Shown here: piece after piece, positions 37,382 through 44,464 of the stretch
Layout of the letters: each line of letters starts with the position of its first letter
How positions within the stretch are numbered: position 1 is the stretch's first letter
NCBI GenBank assembly: GCA_005217565.1
Contig: SJCO01000022.1
Span: 3,736-67,735, forward strand
Reading direction: 5' to 3'
DNA: 64,000 nt
Origin: Puteibacter caeruleilacunae
Lineage (GTDB): Bacteria; Bacteroidota; Bacteroidia; Bacteroidales; Prolixibacteraceae
Position numbers and translations under genes: made by a program
Notes under the pieces: model-generated
What the model saw: the letters and a program-made list of their open reading frames with translations, nothing else
Told to the model about the DNA's origin: nothing
Database searches by the model: none

Positions 37382-38638
37382 TCAAACCGGTCTTTCTGGC
37401 GAGGCCACCGTTTTTTCCCGTCCAACCTTTTTACCGTTTTCGTCAATACCATTATCTTCATAAAAGTCGATCTCATATAGCTTTTCAAGCTGTTCAAGTG
37501 TTAAATGGTCTAACTTTCGCTTTAGAGCATTAGTCCAGGTACCTAAAGCCGAATGGTTACAATCTTTTTGGGAAACAAAGCTGGTACCAAATTTCTTTTT
37601 ATAAGCTTTTAGCTCTTCAATTCTAACAAACCATTGTTTATAGGCTTCTGCCTTCTTGATTTTTACAGATGCATTAGATGCCCAGTCGAAACCAATTTCG
37701 TCAAGTAACTGTTTATGTTCCGGAGACATTGTCTTTTTAGTGAGCCTTTGCTCTTGTTCAAAATCGATTAACTGCTTACTGGCACCATAAGTTGGACAAA
37801 CGATCAAATGACCATGTTTTTTCTTAAACTCAATCAGTTGGGCATACTGTTCTTTCCAAATACTTATTGTTTGATGCTTCAAATCGACACCAATCTGTTT
37901 AAATTGTATTACTCTAGTATAACTCAACTTGCCCTCCCAATACAATTTACGATGGTGATACAACCATTCATTTAGATGTTTGTATTTTGAGTGGACGGAT
38001 ACATATGTGTGGCCGTATTTCGCTTTAAAATCTTCAAGCCTTTTATACATTTCATCCCAATTTTTATCATTTTGGCGGAAATTGAATCCTAGTAATTTAA
38101 GTAGATTCACTCTTGCTGGCTCTAACTCTTTATACTTATATTGTTGTCGTACCTTAGCAATCCAATTGCCTATGTTATCCATGTCCTTACATGTAGTAGT
38201 AATATTGCAATGTCCATTTTTATGAATAAAGTCTCGCAGGGAAAGTATTCGTTTTATCCATTTTTTCTCATGCGGATTATTCATATCATGCGTCTTCTTA
38301 TATTCCTTGATTGTCTTATTGAGCCATTCTTCCTCTGTTTTATCTGTAAAATTGGGGCGTTGTTTAATGATATTATCGCATCGCATCAGGTCAACCCCTA
38401 AGGCAGTCTCCATTGTTACGATATTCTCTAACGTAAGGTCGTATGAACCATTCAGGCAGTAAGTAGTCTGGAAAAGTGATTTCCCCATCTCCTCAGCAAA
38501 TTGTTCCATCGACCATCCTTTCAGGATCAGTGTATGGTTAACTTTATTGATAACAGCTTTTGTTTTTGTATCAAATTTTTCCTCAATAGAAGTATTGAAT
38601 TTCTCAGTTGAAACCTGTGTTGTATTTTTATTCTTCAT
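37382..38638 (-). CDS. HTH protein with four helicase-associated (HA) repeats
   Basis: A 418-residue paralogue of the next protein. Residues ~25-85 resemble an XRE-type helix-turn-helix (HTLILKGWSMEQFAEEMG, then LTLENIVTMETALGVDL). The rest is four tandem repeats of about 65 residues of the helicase-associated type, each with a W..R...L..FK..HGH..V core (LRDFIHKNGHCNI, LEDFKAKYGHTYV, LIEFKKKHGHLIV, LKAYKKKFGTSFV) and an end like LLDEIGFDW. No helicase, nuclease or other catalytic domain is present. HA repeats are thought to bind nucleic acid. It follows its paralogue by 76 bp and is probably co-transcribed. Function unknown. Confidence 0.8.
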   Translation of the reverse strand: MKNKNTTQVSTEKFNTSIEEKFDTKTKAVINKVNHTLILKGWSMEQFAEEMGKSLFQTTYCLNGSYDLTLENIVTMETALGVDLMRCDNIIKQRPNFTDKTEEEWLNKTIKEYKKTHDMNNPHEKKWIKRILSLRDFIHKNGHCNITTTCKDMDNIGNWIAKVRQQYKYKELEPARVNLLKLLGFNFRQNDKNWDEMYKRLEDFKAKYGHTYVSVHSKYKHLNEWLYHHRKLYWEGKLSYTRVIQFKQIGVDLKHQTISIWKEQYAQLIEFKKKHGHLIVCPTYGASKQLIDFEQEQRLTKKTMSPEHKQLLDEIGFDWASNASVKIKKAEAYKQWFVRIEELKAYKKKFGTSFVSQKDCNHSALGTWTNALKRKLDHLTLEQLEKLYEIDFYEDNGIDENGKKVGREKTVASPERPV

Positions 38639-38714
38639 AACAATAGATGTAGTAACATTATGATATTTTGTTGCTCAATGCAGCGCTATACCGAGTAACT
38701 GGAAAGATAAGCGC

Positions 38715-40019
38715 CTACTTTCCAGCCTTTCTGCCCTTCCCAGCCTTTCTGCCCTTTCCAGGCTTTTTAACCTTTCTAGTCTCTGTAATACTTTCACCGT
38801 TTTCATCGATTTGGTTATCTTTAAAAAAGTCGATTTCCTTGAGCATCTCAATCTGTTCAGTCGTTAATTTATTTAATTTCAATTTTCGCTTTTGTAGATA
38901 GATCCAATTCATAATATACCCGTCGACATCGGTTCTATTGTAAAAACAGCTGGTGCCAAATTCCTTTTTTAAAGTTTTCAATTCTTTAAACCGAGCAAGC
39001 CATAGTTGATGGTTTTTCTCATTGAGGATTTGTGCAAATACCTTTCTCTTAGGCTCCCAGTCGAAACCAATTTCATCAAGTAAGCGTTCATGTTCCTGTG
39101 ATATTACAAAGCCCCTTTTATCATTTCTTTGTTTTTGAACAAAGTAGATTAGTTGCTTATTAGCACCATAATATGGGCAAATATTCACATGCCCATTTTT
39201 TTTCTTGAATTCAACCAATTGGGCATATCTTTCGTCCCAAATTCTCATTGTTTGATGCTTCAAATCGACACCAATCTGTTTAAATTGAGAGAGTTTTACA
39301 TCATTGAGCTTGCCCTTCCTGTACGATATACGAATAGCTTCCAACCAGGAATGAAGTTGTTTGTATTCCGGGTTTGTGGGTACATTTGTGTGGCCGTATT
39401 TTGCTTTAAAGTTTTCAAGTTGTTTAAGCATTGCCTCCCATCTTGCATCCAGCACATTGAAAGTGAATCCAATTAATTGAAGTAGATTTTCTTTTGCAGG
39501 TTCTAAATTTCCTTTATTATATTTGGCTCTATTTGTGGAAATCCATAGCCTTAAATTATCCATTTCCTTAGATGCAGTAGGAATATTACAATGTCCATTT
39601 TTTTGTTTAAAGTCAACCATAGCAATAAATCTCGTAATCCATTTTTGCTCAAAAAAATTTTGCATATTATGAGTATTCTTATACTCCTTTATTGCGTAAG
39701 CAATCTTCTCGGCTTCTGTTTTTTGTGATAAATTATGGTATCCTACAGAGGTGTGTTCGCAGTGCATAAGGTTGGTCCCTAAGGCAGCCTCCATTGTCGA
39801 GATTTGTTTAAATGTAAGGTTATGGCAACCATTTATCCAAGAGGTAACCTCTTCAGGTGTTTTCCTCATTATCTCGGCAAATTGTTCCATCGACCAGCCT
39901 TTCTTTGCCAGTATATGTTTTGCATTATTGGCAATCGCTTTTGCTTTCCTTTCGAGTTTTTCCTCAATAGCAACTCTGGATTCTTTAATAGAATCTTGTG
40001 TGTTAATTTTATTCTCCAT
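38715..40019 (-). CDS. HTH protein with four helicase-associated (HA) repeats, paralogue
   Basis: A 434-residue protein with the same plan: XRE-like helix-turn-helix at ~28-88 (AKKGWSMEQFAEIMRKTPEEVTSW), then four HA repeats (VDFKQKNGHCNI, LENFKAKYGHTNV, LVEFKKKNGHVNI, LKTLKKEFGTSCF). Repeats 2 and 3 are nearly identical to those of the downstream gene and the rest diverges. The C-terminus is a very basic Gly/Lys/Arg tail coded by an 18-bp tandem DNA repeat (about 38717-38764). A 10-bp-periodic array lies just before its start. The pair may act as DNA- or RNA-binding regulators of the island, which is an inference. Confidence 0.8.
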   Translation of the reverse strand: MENKINTQDSIKESRVAIEEKLERKAKAIANNAKHILAKKGWSMEQFAEIMRKTPEEVTSWINGCHNLTFKQISTMEAALGTNLMHCEHTSVGYHNLSQKTEAEKIAYAIKEYKNTHNMQNFFEQKWITRFIAMVDFKQKNGHCNIPTASKEMDNLRLWISTNRAKYNKGNLEPAKENLLQLIGFTFNVLDARWEAMLKQLENFKAKYGHTNVPTNPEYKQLHSWLEAIRISYRKGKLNDVKLSQFKQIGVDLKHQTMRIWDERYAQLVEFKKKNGHVNICPYYGANKQLIYFVQKQRNDKRGFVISQEHERLLDEIGFDWEPKRKVFAQILNEKNHQLWLARFKELKTLKKEFGTSCFYNRTDVDGYIMNWIYLQKRKLKLNKLTTEQIEMLKEIDFFKDNQIDENGESITETRKVKKPGKGRKAGKGRKAGK

Positions 40020-40057
40020 AATAAAAGTAGTAACAATTAATCATGTAGTTGCTAAAG

Positions 40058-40117
40058 ACGGAGCGAGGCAGAGTGAGGCAGAGCAAAGCAGAGCTAGACA
40101 GAGCGGGGCAGAGCAAA
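40058..40117 (+). repeat. Six 10-bp direct repeats upstream of the HA-repeat gene
   Basis: Six units fit RCAGAGCNAR (ACGGAGCGAG, GCAGAGTGAG, GCAGAGCAAA, GCAGAGCTAG, ACAGAGCGGG, GCAGAGCAAA). The array ends 39 bp upstream of the start codon of the minus-strand gene at 40019. The 10-bp period puts every unit on the same face of the helix, as in operator arrays for cooperative binding. Confidence 0.75.
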
Positions 40118-40310
40118 GCAACTAATAAAATGATTACCAAAATTAATAACAAGATATGATGATCGCAAATTTTATAATAATCTGTGGTGATGGTTCTGCC
40201 CTTTGGGGCAGATAATGTCTCTAGAAAAAGGTATGTAACCACACAAATATATTTCCCGATTTTTGTTGGGGGTATACGTTTTAACCCTGGAATCGCTGAC
40301 GCTCTTCCAG

Positions 40311-40520
40311 GCTACAGACATTAGCTGGCCTAACGCCCAGCAATGCGTTGATGTTGTTGTGGTGGTAAATTGTTTGTATACCACGTTGTTGCTACAGATA
40401 TTAGCTGGCCTAACGCCCAGCAGCGTGCGTTGATGATTATGTGGTGGTTGATTGCTTGTATATCTCGTTGTTGCTACAGCCATTGGCATCCCTAACGGGC
40501 TGCATTTCATCGAAGCGATA
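40311..40520 (-). repeat. ~80-bp tandem repeats downstream of the reverse transcriptase
   Basis: Two near-identical units (40311-40390 and 40391-40472) and a third degenerate partial unit (from 40473) follow the reverse-transcriptase gene. Each full unit holds a GCTGG/CCAGC inverted repeat around CCTAACGC. Between the two full units 10 substitutions and one 2-base indel were counted. An open frame crosses the block (40172-40591, minus) but looks accidental. The region may be a non-coding RNA linked to the reverse transcriptase. Nothing else was recognised between 40120 and 40310. Confidence 0.7.
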
Positions 40521-40581
40521 CTGTCTCCCTTTTCCGATTTCCGGTTTCCTATTCCTCTGGGTACTATCCTTCGCACTTTCC

Positions 40582-40611
40582 ACCTTTTCACCGTTTACCT
40601 TTTCACCGTTC
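40582..40611 (-). repeat. 15-bp tandem duplication at the reverse-transcriptase 3' end
   Basis: Two 15-bp units (ACCTTTTCACCGTTT and ACCTTTTCACCGTTC on the plus strand) abut the stop codon of the reverse-transcriptase gene, with a degenerate third unit reaching into the coding end. This suggests local slippage or rearrangement at the gene end. Confidence 0.65.
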
Positions 40612-41687
40612 TACCTTTCCACCACATTCCATCTCAACACCTCTTCGCCCTTCTTTGTCTTTCCTAACCAGCAGTGGTGTCCCAGAAAATTGAAGGTATG
40701 ATGTTTAAAGTCGTTGCCATAGTTGGGATTATCACCATAGCCGCAAGCGCTATATGCACCAGCTGCAGTTCCGGTATTTTGACCAGCACCAATCTCATTG
40801 CCGCCATCGGAGGCACCTAGCCACACCATAAAGCTCTTTCTTTGGTTCAGGTATAGGTAATACTTAGCCAGTCGTTTGAAGAGGGTACGGTACACCCTAC
40901 GTGCATCATTGGCGTTGTTGAATCCCATGATGAAATCATCACAATAGCGAACCATAAAACTAGTGTTATGCATTAGAGGTTGAATTCTGCTTACAAACCA
41001 ATTATCAAGCACGTAGTGCAAGTAAATATTGCTTAGCATTGGAGAGAGAGGGGAACCAGTAATAAGTCCTTGTGGACGTTCTTCTGGCTTGTTACGGTTT
41101 ACATTCCCTACGGCCATCCATTCTTCCACCAGGTGCAGGATAACATCATCAGCAATCCTCTCCTTCAGAAACTCCATCATGTATTCATGATCAATCGAAC
41201 TAAAGAAGTCATGCAGGTCAGCTTTAATCAGATAACGGTATCCACCATGTGTGATCTGATGATGTAGCCACGAATGTCCATCATACTGATCCTTTCCTCT
41301 CCGGTACCCAATATTGAAGTTGAAGAACACCTGTTCATACACAGGCTCCAATATCACCTTCACTGCCTTCTGCAACAACTCATCCTCTAACTGTAACTTG
41401 CCCACATCCCTTAACTTGTTCTTTACGATTACCTGTTTCATCTTCACAGCTACGGGATGGTAAACACCCTCCTTCAGTTCTTTTAGCAGGTAGGGTATGG
41501 ATATAGACTTGTTCATGCTTTTCAGGGAACGGCCGGAAGGAGATACAAGGGGATGATGTTTTATTCCTGTAAGACAGAAATTAAGAAGGTCTTCATCGAT
41601 AAAATTGTGCAGGCCGGATAGTGTTCTATGGTTGTTAGCTTTAATCAACTTTCTCTCTTTTTTCACTAATTCTGTAATATATCTCAT
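40611..41687 (-). CDS. Stand-alone reverse transcriptase (RNA-directed DNA polymerase)
   Basis: A 358-residue reverse transcriptase. Family motifs in order: GYRRGKDQYDG (about 128-138), KADLHDFFSSIDH with catalytic Asp157, QGLITGSPLSPMLSNIYLHYVLD (206-228, compared in pieces), the active-site box RYCDDF with Asp250/Asp251, and TFNFLG (331-336). It resembles group-II-intron-like enzymes but lacks the maturase and endonuclease domains, and has YCDD in place of YADD. Residues ~290-328 are a Gly/Ala/Asn-rich insertion between the palm and the FLG motif. No intron RNA ends were recognised around it. Neighbours are a winged-helix protein upstream and repeat-rich non-coding DNA downstream. It could belong to a defence-type or otherwise domesticated class. 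The exact class is open. Confidence 0.88.
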   Translation of the reverse strand: MRYITELVKKERKLIKANNHRTLSGLHNFIDEDLLNFCLTGIKHHPLVSPSGRSLKSMNKSISIPYLLKELKEGVYHPVAVKMKQVIVKNKLRDVGKLQLEDELLQKAVKVILEPVYEQVFFNFNIGYRRGKDQYDGHSWLHHQITHGGYRYLIKADLHDFFSSIDHEYMMEFLKERIADDVILHLVEEWMAVGNVNRNKPEERPQGLITGSPLSPMLSNIYLHYVLDNWFVSRIQPLMHNTSFMVRYCDDFIMGFNNANDARRVYRTLFKRLAKYYLYLNQRKSFMVWLGASDGGNEIGAGQNTGTAAGAYSACGYGDNPNYGNDFKHHTFNFLGHHCWLGKTKKGEEVLRWNVVER

Positions 41688-41801
41688 GATTCTATTTCTT
41701 GGTTAAGCTCTCTGTAGAGGAGACCCTGGTTACACGGTTGAAGTTTTTTCCAGTCAAGAAGCAGACTGTGTCGATTCTTGGTTTACTGGATTCTTAGATC
41801 T

Positions 41802-42794
41802 TCAGATTATTAGACTTGGGCTTCCTTGTTCATTATGCTTTGTTATTTTAATAGTACTGTTACTAACCTTTGCTACACCTGAAGTCTCTGCAGTTTTCGC
41901 GATAGAGCTCTTGCTCTCATCACTCACCATTGACTTGCATACAATTTGAGCAGCCTCTGCAGTCTTAGCAAAAGCAGTCTTGCTTGAAGAAGCCTCAGCG
42001 TCCGCAGTCTTACCTGCAGCTTTAGCCTCAGCAACTTCTTTACATGTAATCCATCGTCTAACAGCCTTTTTAGGCCTATACACACGTTTTCTTTTGATCA
42101 CAACATTAGACACAATAGTACTAGGCAGTTGCTCAACAACAAGGCCATCACGCACCTTTAAACGCTCTGCTATTTCGGGATGAGCCTGTCTTACCTCAGT
42201 AAGATACACACCTTCCCATATGGTTTTACGATAATGCTGCTTTATAATGATGTATCCTTCATCCTCAGCAAGCGTACGGTATTTACTAATGGTAGTATAG
42301 TGCAGTTCAAGATTATTGCCAATAAATCGATTAGGTAGTTCGTATTCATGTTTTGTATGATGAGCATCCTTATTGAAGTCCCCCTTTAAACACTTCGAAG
42401 CTCTCTTCTTGCAATTCAGGAATCGACTACCCCAACTGATTACAGCACCAACACAGAAGGCTCTGAACTTGATAATATCCTCTATGCTGCAGCCAATGCC
42501 ACAGTTGTGCTGTTTATCCAATTTTATCTTGATGACTATCTTCTTATATCCCTTAATATGTAAGCTTTTGGTGCGGTTATTATAACTGATCCATTTCTTA
42601 CGGAGCAACCACTGGCGGTGTTTTTCGAATGTCTTTTTACACCAGTGTAGCTTGCTGCAGATATCGTCGATAACCTCATTGGTGAGTTTAATGTTCCCAC
42701 TGGCCATATACTTCAAATAGAGGTATAATCGTACCTGGTTAACCTTGCGTTTACGAAGGCTAAACAATAGTAGGTCAATGGGAACGGTGTACAT
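41802..42794 (-). CDS. Hypothetical protein with two winged-helix-like segments
   Basis: A 330-residue protein of no recognised family. Residues ~1-90 read like a winged helix-turn-helix (LTNEVIDDICSKLHW, then FEKHRQWLLRKKWISY). Residues ~155-215 look like a second one (FIGNNLELHYTTISKYRTL, then AEDEGYIII). The tail after 240 is basic and then Ala/Lys/Ser-rich low complexity. Two DNA-binding wings are the plan of iteron-binding replication initiators, and iteron-like arrays lie about 850-1085 bp upstream. It precedes the reverse transcriptase by 114 bp in the same direction. The Rep-like reading is an inference from layout, not from family similarity. Confidence 0.6.
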   Translation of the reverse strand: MYTVPIDLLLFSLRKRKVNQVRLYLYLKYMASGNIKLTNEVIDDICSKLHWCKKTFEKHRQWLLRKKWISYNNRTKSLHIKGYKKIVIKIKLDKQHNCGIGCSIEDIIKFRAFCVGAVISWGSRFLNCKKRASKCLKGDFNKDAHHTKHEYELPNRFIGNNLELHYTTISKYRTLAEDEGYIIIKQHYRKTIWEGVYLTEVRQAHPEIAERLKVRDGLVVEQLPSTIVSNVVIKRKRVYRPKKAVRRWITCKEVAEAKAAGKTADAEASSSKTAFAKTAEAAQIVCKSMVSDESKSSIAKTAETSGVAKVSNSTIKITKHNEQGSPSLII

Positions 42795-43640
42795 TGGTAA
42801 TGTGATTAGAAGTTGGTGAAAACTTGAATGTTAACGGCCAATTAATTAGTTTTTATCACGCTTTACTTCAGGTTTATTGTCAGGTAGGCAAAACCTTCGA
42901 TAGTTTCCAGATGATGTGGTATCCAAACTCTGGTTACCAACAATAAGTTTTGATGTTGACATTGAGTCAATAGATGAGTTTCCAATATTCCTCATGGTGT
43001 TTTGATTTAAAGATTACTGGATCCTCAGACGAGAAGACCAACAGGCATTACGCCTGGGGGTCCAGATGATAACTTAATTTCCAGAAATTTAGACACTACG
43101 GGTTAGGGCATATAAACTATGCCAAACACAGTACTACTAAAATTCTGAATACTCGATGTTCATGACGGTAGAACCACGACAATGTGCATGTCTTTTGTGT
43201 TCTGCGAACTAATTTCTTTTGACCTGCTATTCAGGCTTTACCAACATGTCCATCACAGTAACTCGAATCGGCCGATTCATGTCTGTGAGCTAATATTTGA
43301 GACTCAACTCTACGTTTTTCGTGTCGAGAGCTTCCCTCTGCATCGTTAGCGTAACGATTGCTCTTTTCAATTTACCACCATCTTTCGCCTCATCGATTGA
43401 GATCAAAAATCATATCAGCCCTCAGGCCTCAATGACCATCTTCCAGGCAACGTTAATAAGAAGTGATCATCAATCATCTTCCTCTCCAAGGTGGATAAAT
43501 TTCAGCGTGCATTTCTGCTTTAAAGAACTTTCATTATTGCCGTGAGATGCATCGTTCTTTGAATCTCACAATGCAATTTTAAGAGATATTTCTCAGAACT
43601 CAAAACGACTTGAAGCGAGGTACTTGAGAAGTGCTTTACC

Positions 43641-43690
43641 AAAAGTCACGAAAAGTCACCAAAAGTCACGAAAAGTCACGAAAAGTCACC
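43641..43690 (+). repeat. Five 10-bp iteron-like direct repeats
   Basis: Five back-to-back copies of AAAAGTCAC plus G or C, differing only at the last base. The array runs straight into an A/T-rich tract. Exact repeats of this kind beside an AT-rich stretch resemble iterons of a replication origin or a regulator-binding array. Confidence 0.85.
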
Positions 43691-43813
43691 AAAAAAAAGT
43701 TGAAATTTTTTTGATTTTTTTTTCGAGTGACCATTTTTGAGGGTGTTTTTGACGGTGATTTTTGTCATTTGTCAAGTTTCAGAAACAACCAGATCAGAAA
43801 AAGCAGAGATGGG

Positions 43814-43900
43814 TCAAAGCCTTCTCAAAGCCTTCTCCGAGCCTTGTCAAACTCCTATCAAAGCCTACTCAAAGTGCCTAATATAAAGGCTTTGATAGGA
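43814..43900 (+). repeat. Six 11-bp direct repeats joined to a 14-bp inverted repeat
   Basis: Six degenerate units of consensus TCAAAGCCTNC occupy 43814-43879. The last units overlap a perfect inverted repeat, TCCTATCAAAGCCT (43853-43866) against AGGCTTTGATAGGA (43887-43900), with a 20-base loop. Confidence 0.78.
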
Positions 43901-44142
43901 ATTAGTAGGGAGTTAGTAGTGAATTGGAGTGTGAATGAATCCGAGATTTATAACAGAAAAAGCCGAGTTATGATAAAGAGCATGTTTAATTATCCTGAAA
44001 TGACACGCATTTGCTGATCGCTGATAAGAACGCGATAACAACAGGTGAAAGCAAGTATCAGTATGTCGTCATTATAGAATTTAGTTTATAAACACCCCTA
44101 CACCCGTTTAATGCGCCGATAATTTAGCATGCTGTCAATTAA

Positions 44143-44337
44143 ATAAAATTTGCAGCACTTCAAGATTCGCTAACACCTCGCCAGAAAGAGATATTTCAAT
44201 TAAGCCGAGAAGAAGGATTAGTGCACAAAGAAATTATGGAATGGATAACATCATCATTATCCACTAACCTTCATCAGCGTGCATGGATCTTTGATATACG
44301 CGTGAAGGAGGAGAAAAGGAAAGAGGCTATCTTTTAG
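44143..44337 (+). pseudogene. Remnant of an ECF sigma factor (region 4)
   Basis: An open stretch without a start codon reads LQDSLTPRQKEIFQLSREEG and then LVHKEI, the typical start of sigma region 4. The expected DNA-recognition helix is then lost, and unrelated residues lead to TAG at 44335. It is a decayed sigma-factor gene next to the right border of the accessory island. Its partner fecR/susC genes are absent, which suggests that a locus once stood here and was replaced. Confidence 0.6.
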
Positions 44338-44350
44338 GATATGGCCTCTT
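44321..44350 (+). terminator. Repeated terminator-like hairpin, copy 1
   Basis: AAGAGGC/GCCTCTT arms around a 16-base loop. The surrounding ~46 bp (44311-44356) recur at 48918-48964. Confidence 0.55.
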
Positions 44351-44464
44351 CTTGACAGGGACAGGTGGCTCATCCTAAAAAAAGTGTCTCAATCATAGGT
44401 TATGCTTGCTATAATAATCTATCTTCGTATCGTATTACAGATCGCTTAAATTATAGTTGCATAC

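Larger units (their letters stand above)
42795..44142. other. 1.3-kb non-coding stretch with arrays and hairpins
   Basis: No convincing gene was found on either strand. Two open frames (43297-43545 and 43727-44017) have protein-unlike composition or run through repeats. The stretch holds a nested stem-loop at 43017-43065 (CTGGA/TCCAG outside CAGGC/GCCTG), two short-unit arrays, an AT-rich tract at 43691-43735 and a 14-bp inverted repeat. It may be a long structured leader or origin-like region for the minus-strand island. Confidence 0.6.

Noticed and set aside
40320-40420. Integron attC-like sites: GCCTAAC fits the RYYYAAC core.
   Set aside because: No partner GTTRRRY box was found on the same strand within either unit, and no integrase or cassette array is present.
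40172-40591. 139-codon minus-strand open frame after the reverse transcriptase.
   Set aside because: It runs through the ~80-bp repeats, changes character from unit to unit and has no recognisable domain or signal.
40291-41687. Diversity-generating retroelement.
   Set aside because: The enzyme has SP instead of the SQ motif, no accessory Avd gene or lectin-like target was found, and the adenine bias in the repeats is within chance.
41688-41801. Group II intron 5' boundary upstream of the reverse transcriptase.
   Set aside because: No GUGYG-type start or domain V-like hairpin was recognised in this gap or downstream of the gene.
43297-43545. 82-codon plus-strand open frame.
   Set aside because: Composition is unlike the neighbours, no domain is visible, and it lies in a structured non-coding stretch.
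43641-43690. CRISPR array.
   Set aside because: Units are only 10 bp, joined directly with no spacers, and no cas genes are near.
43727-44017. 96-codon open frame over the 11-bp repeats.
   Set aside because: The open frame follows from the repeat sequence; there is no good start and no protein-like pattern.
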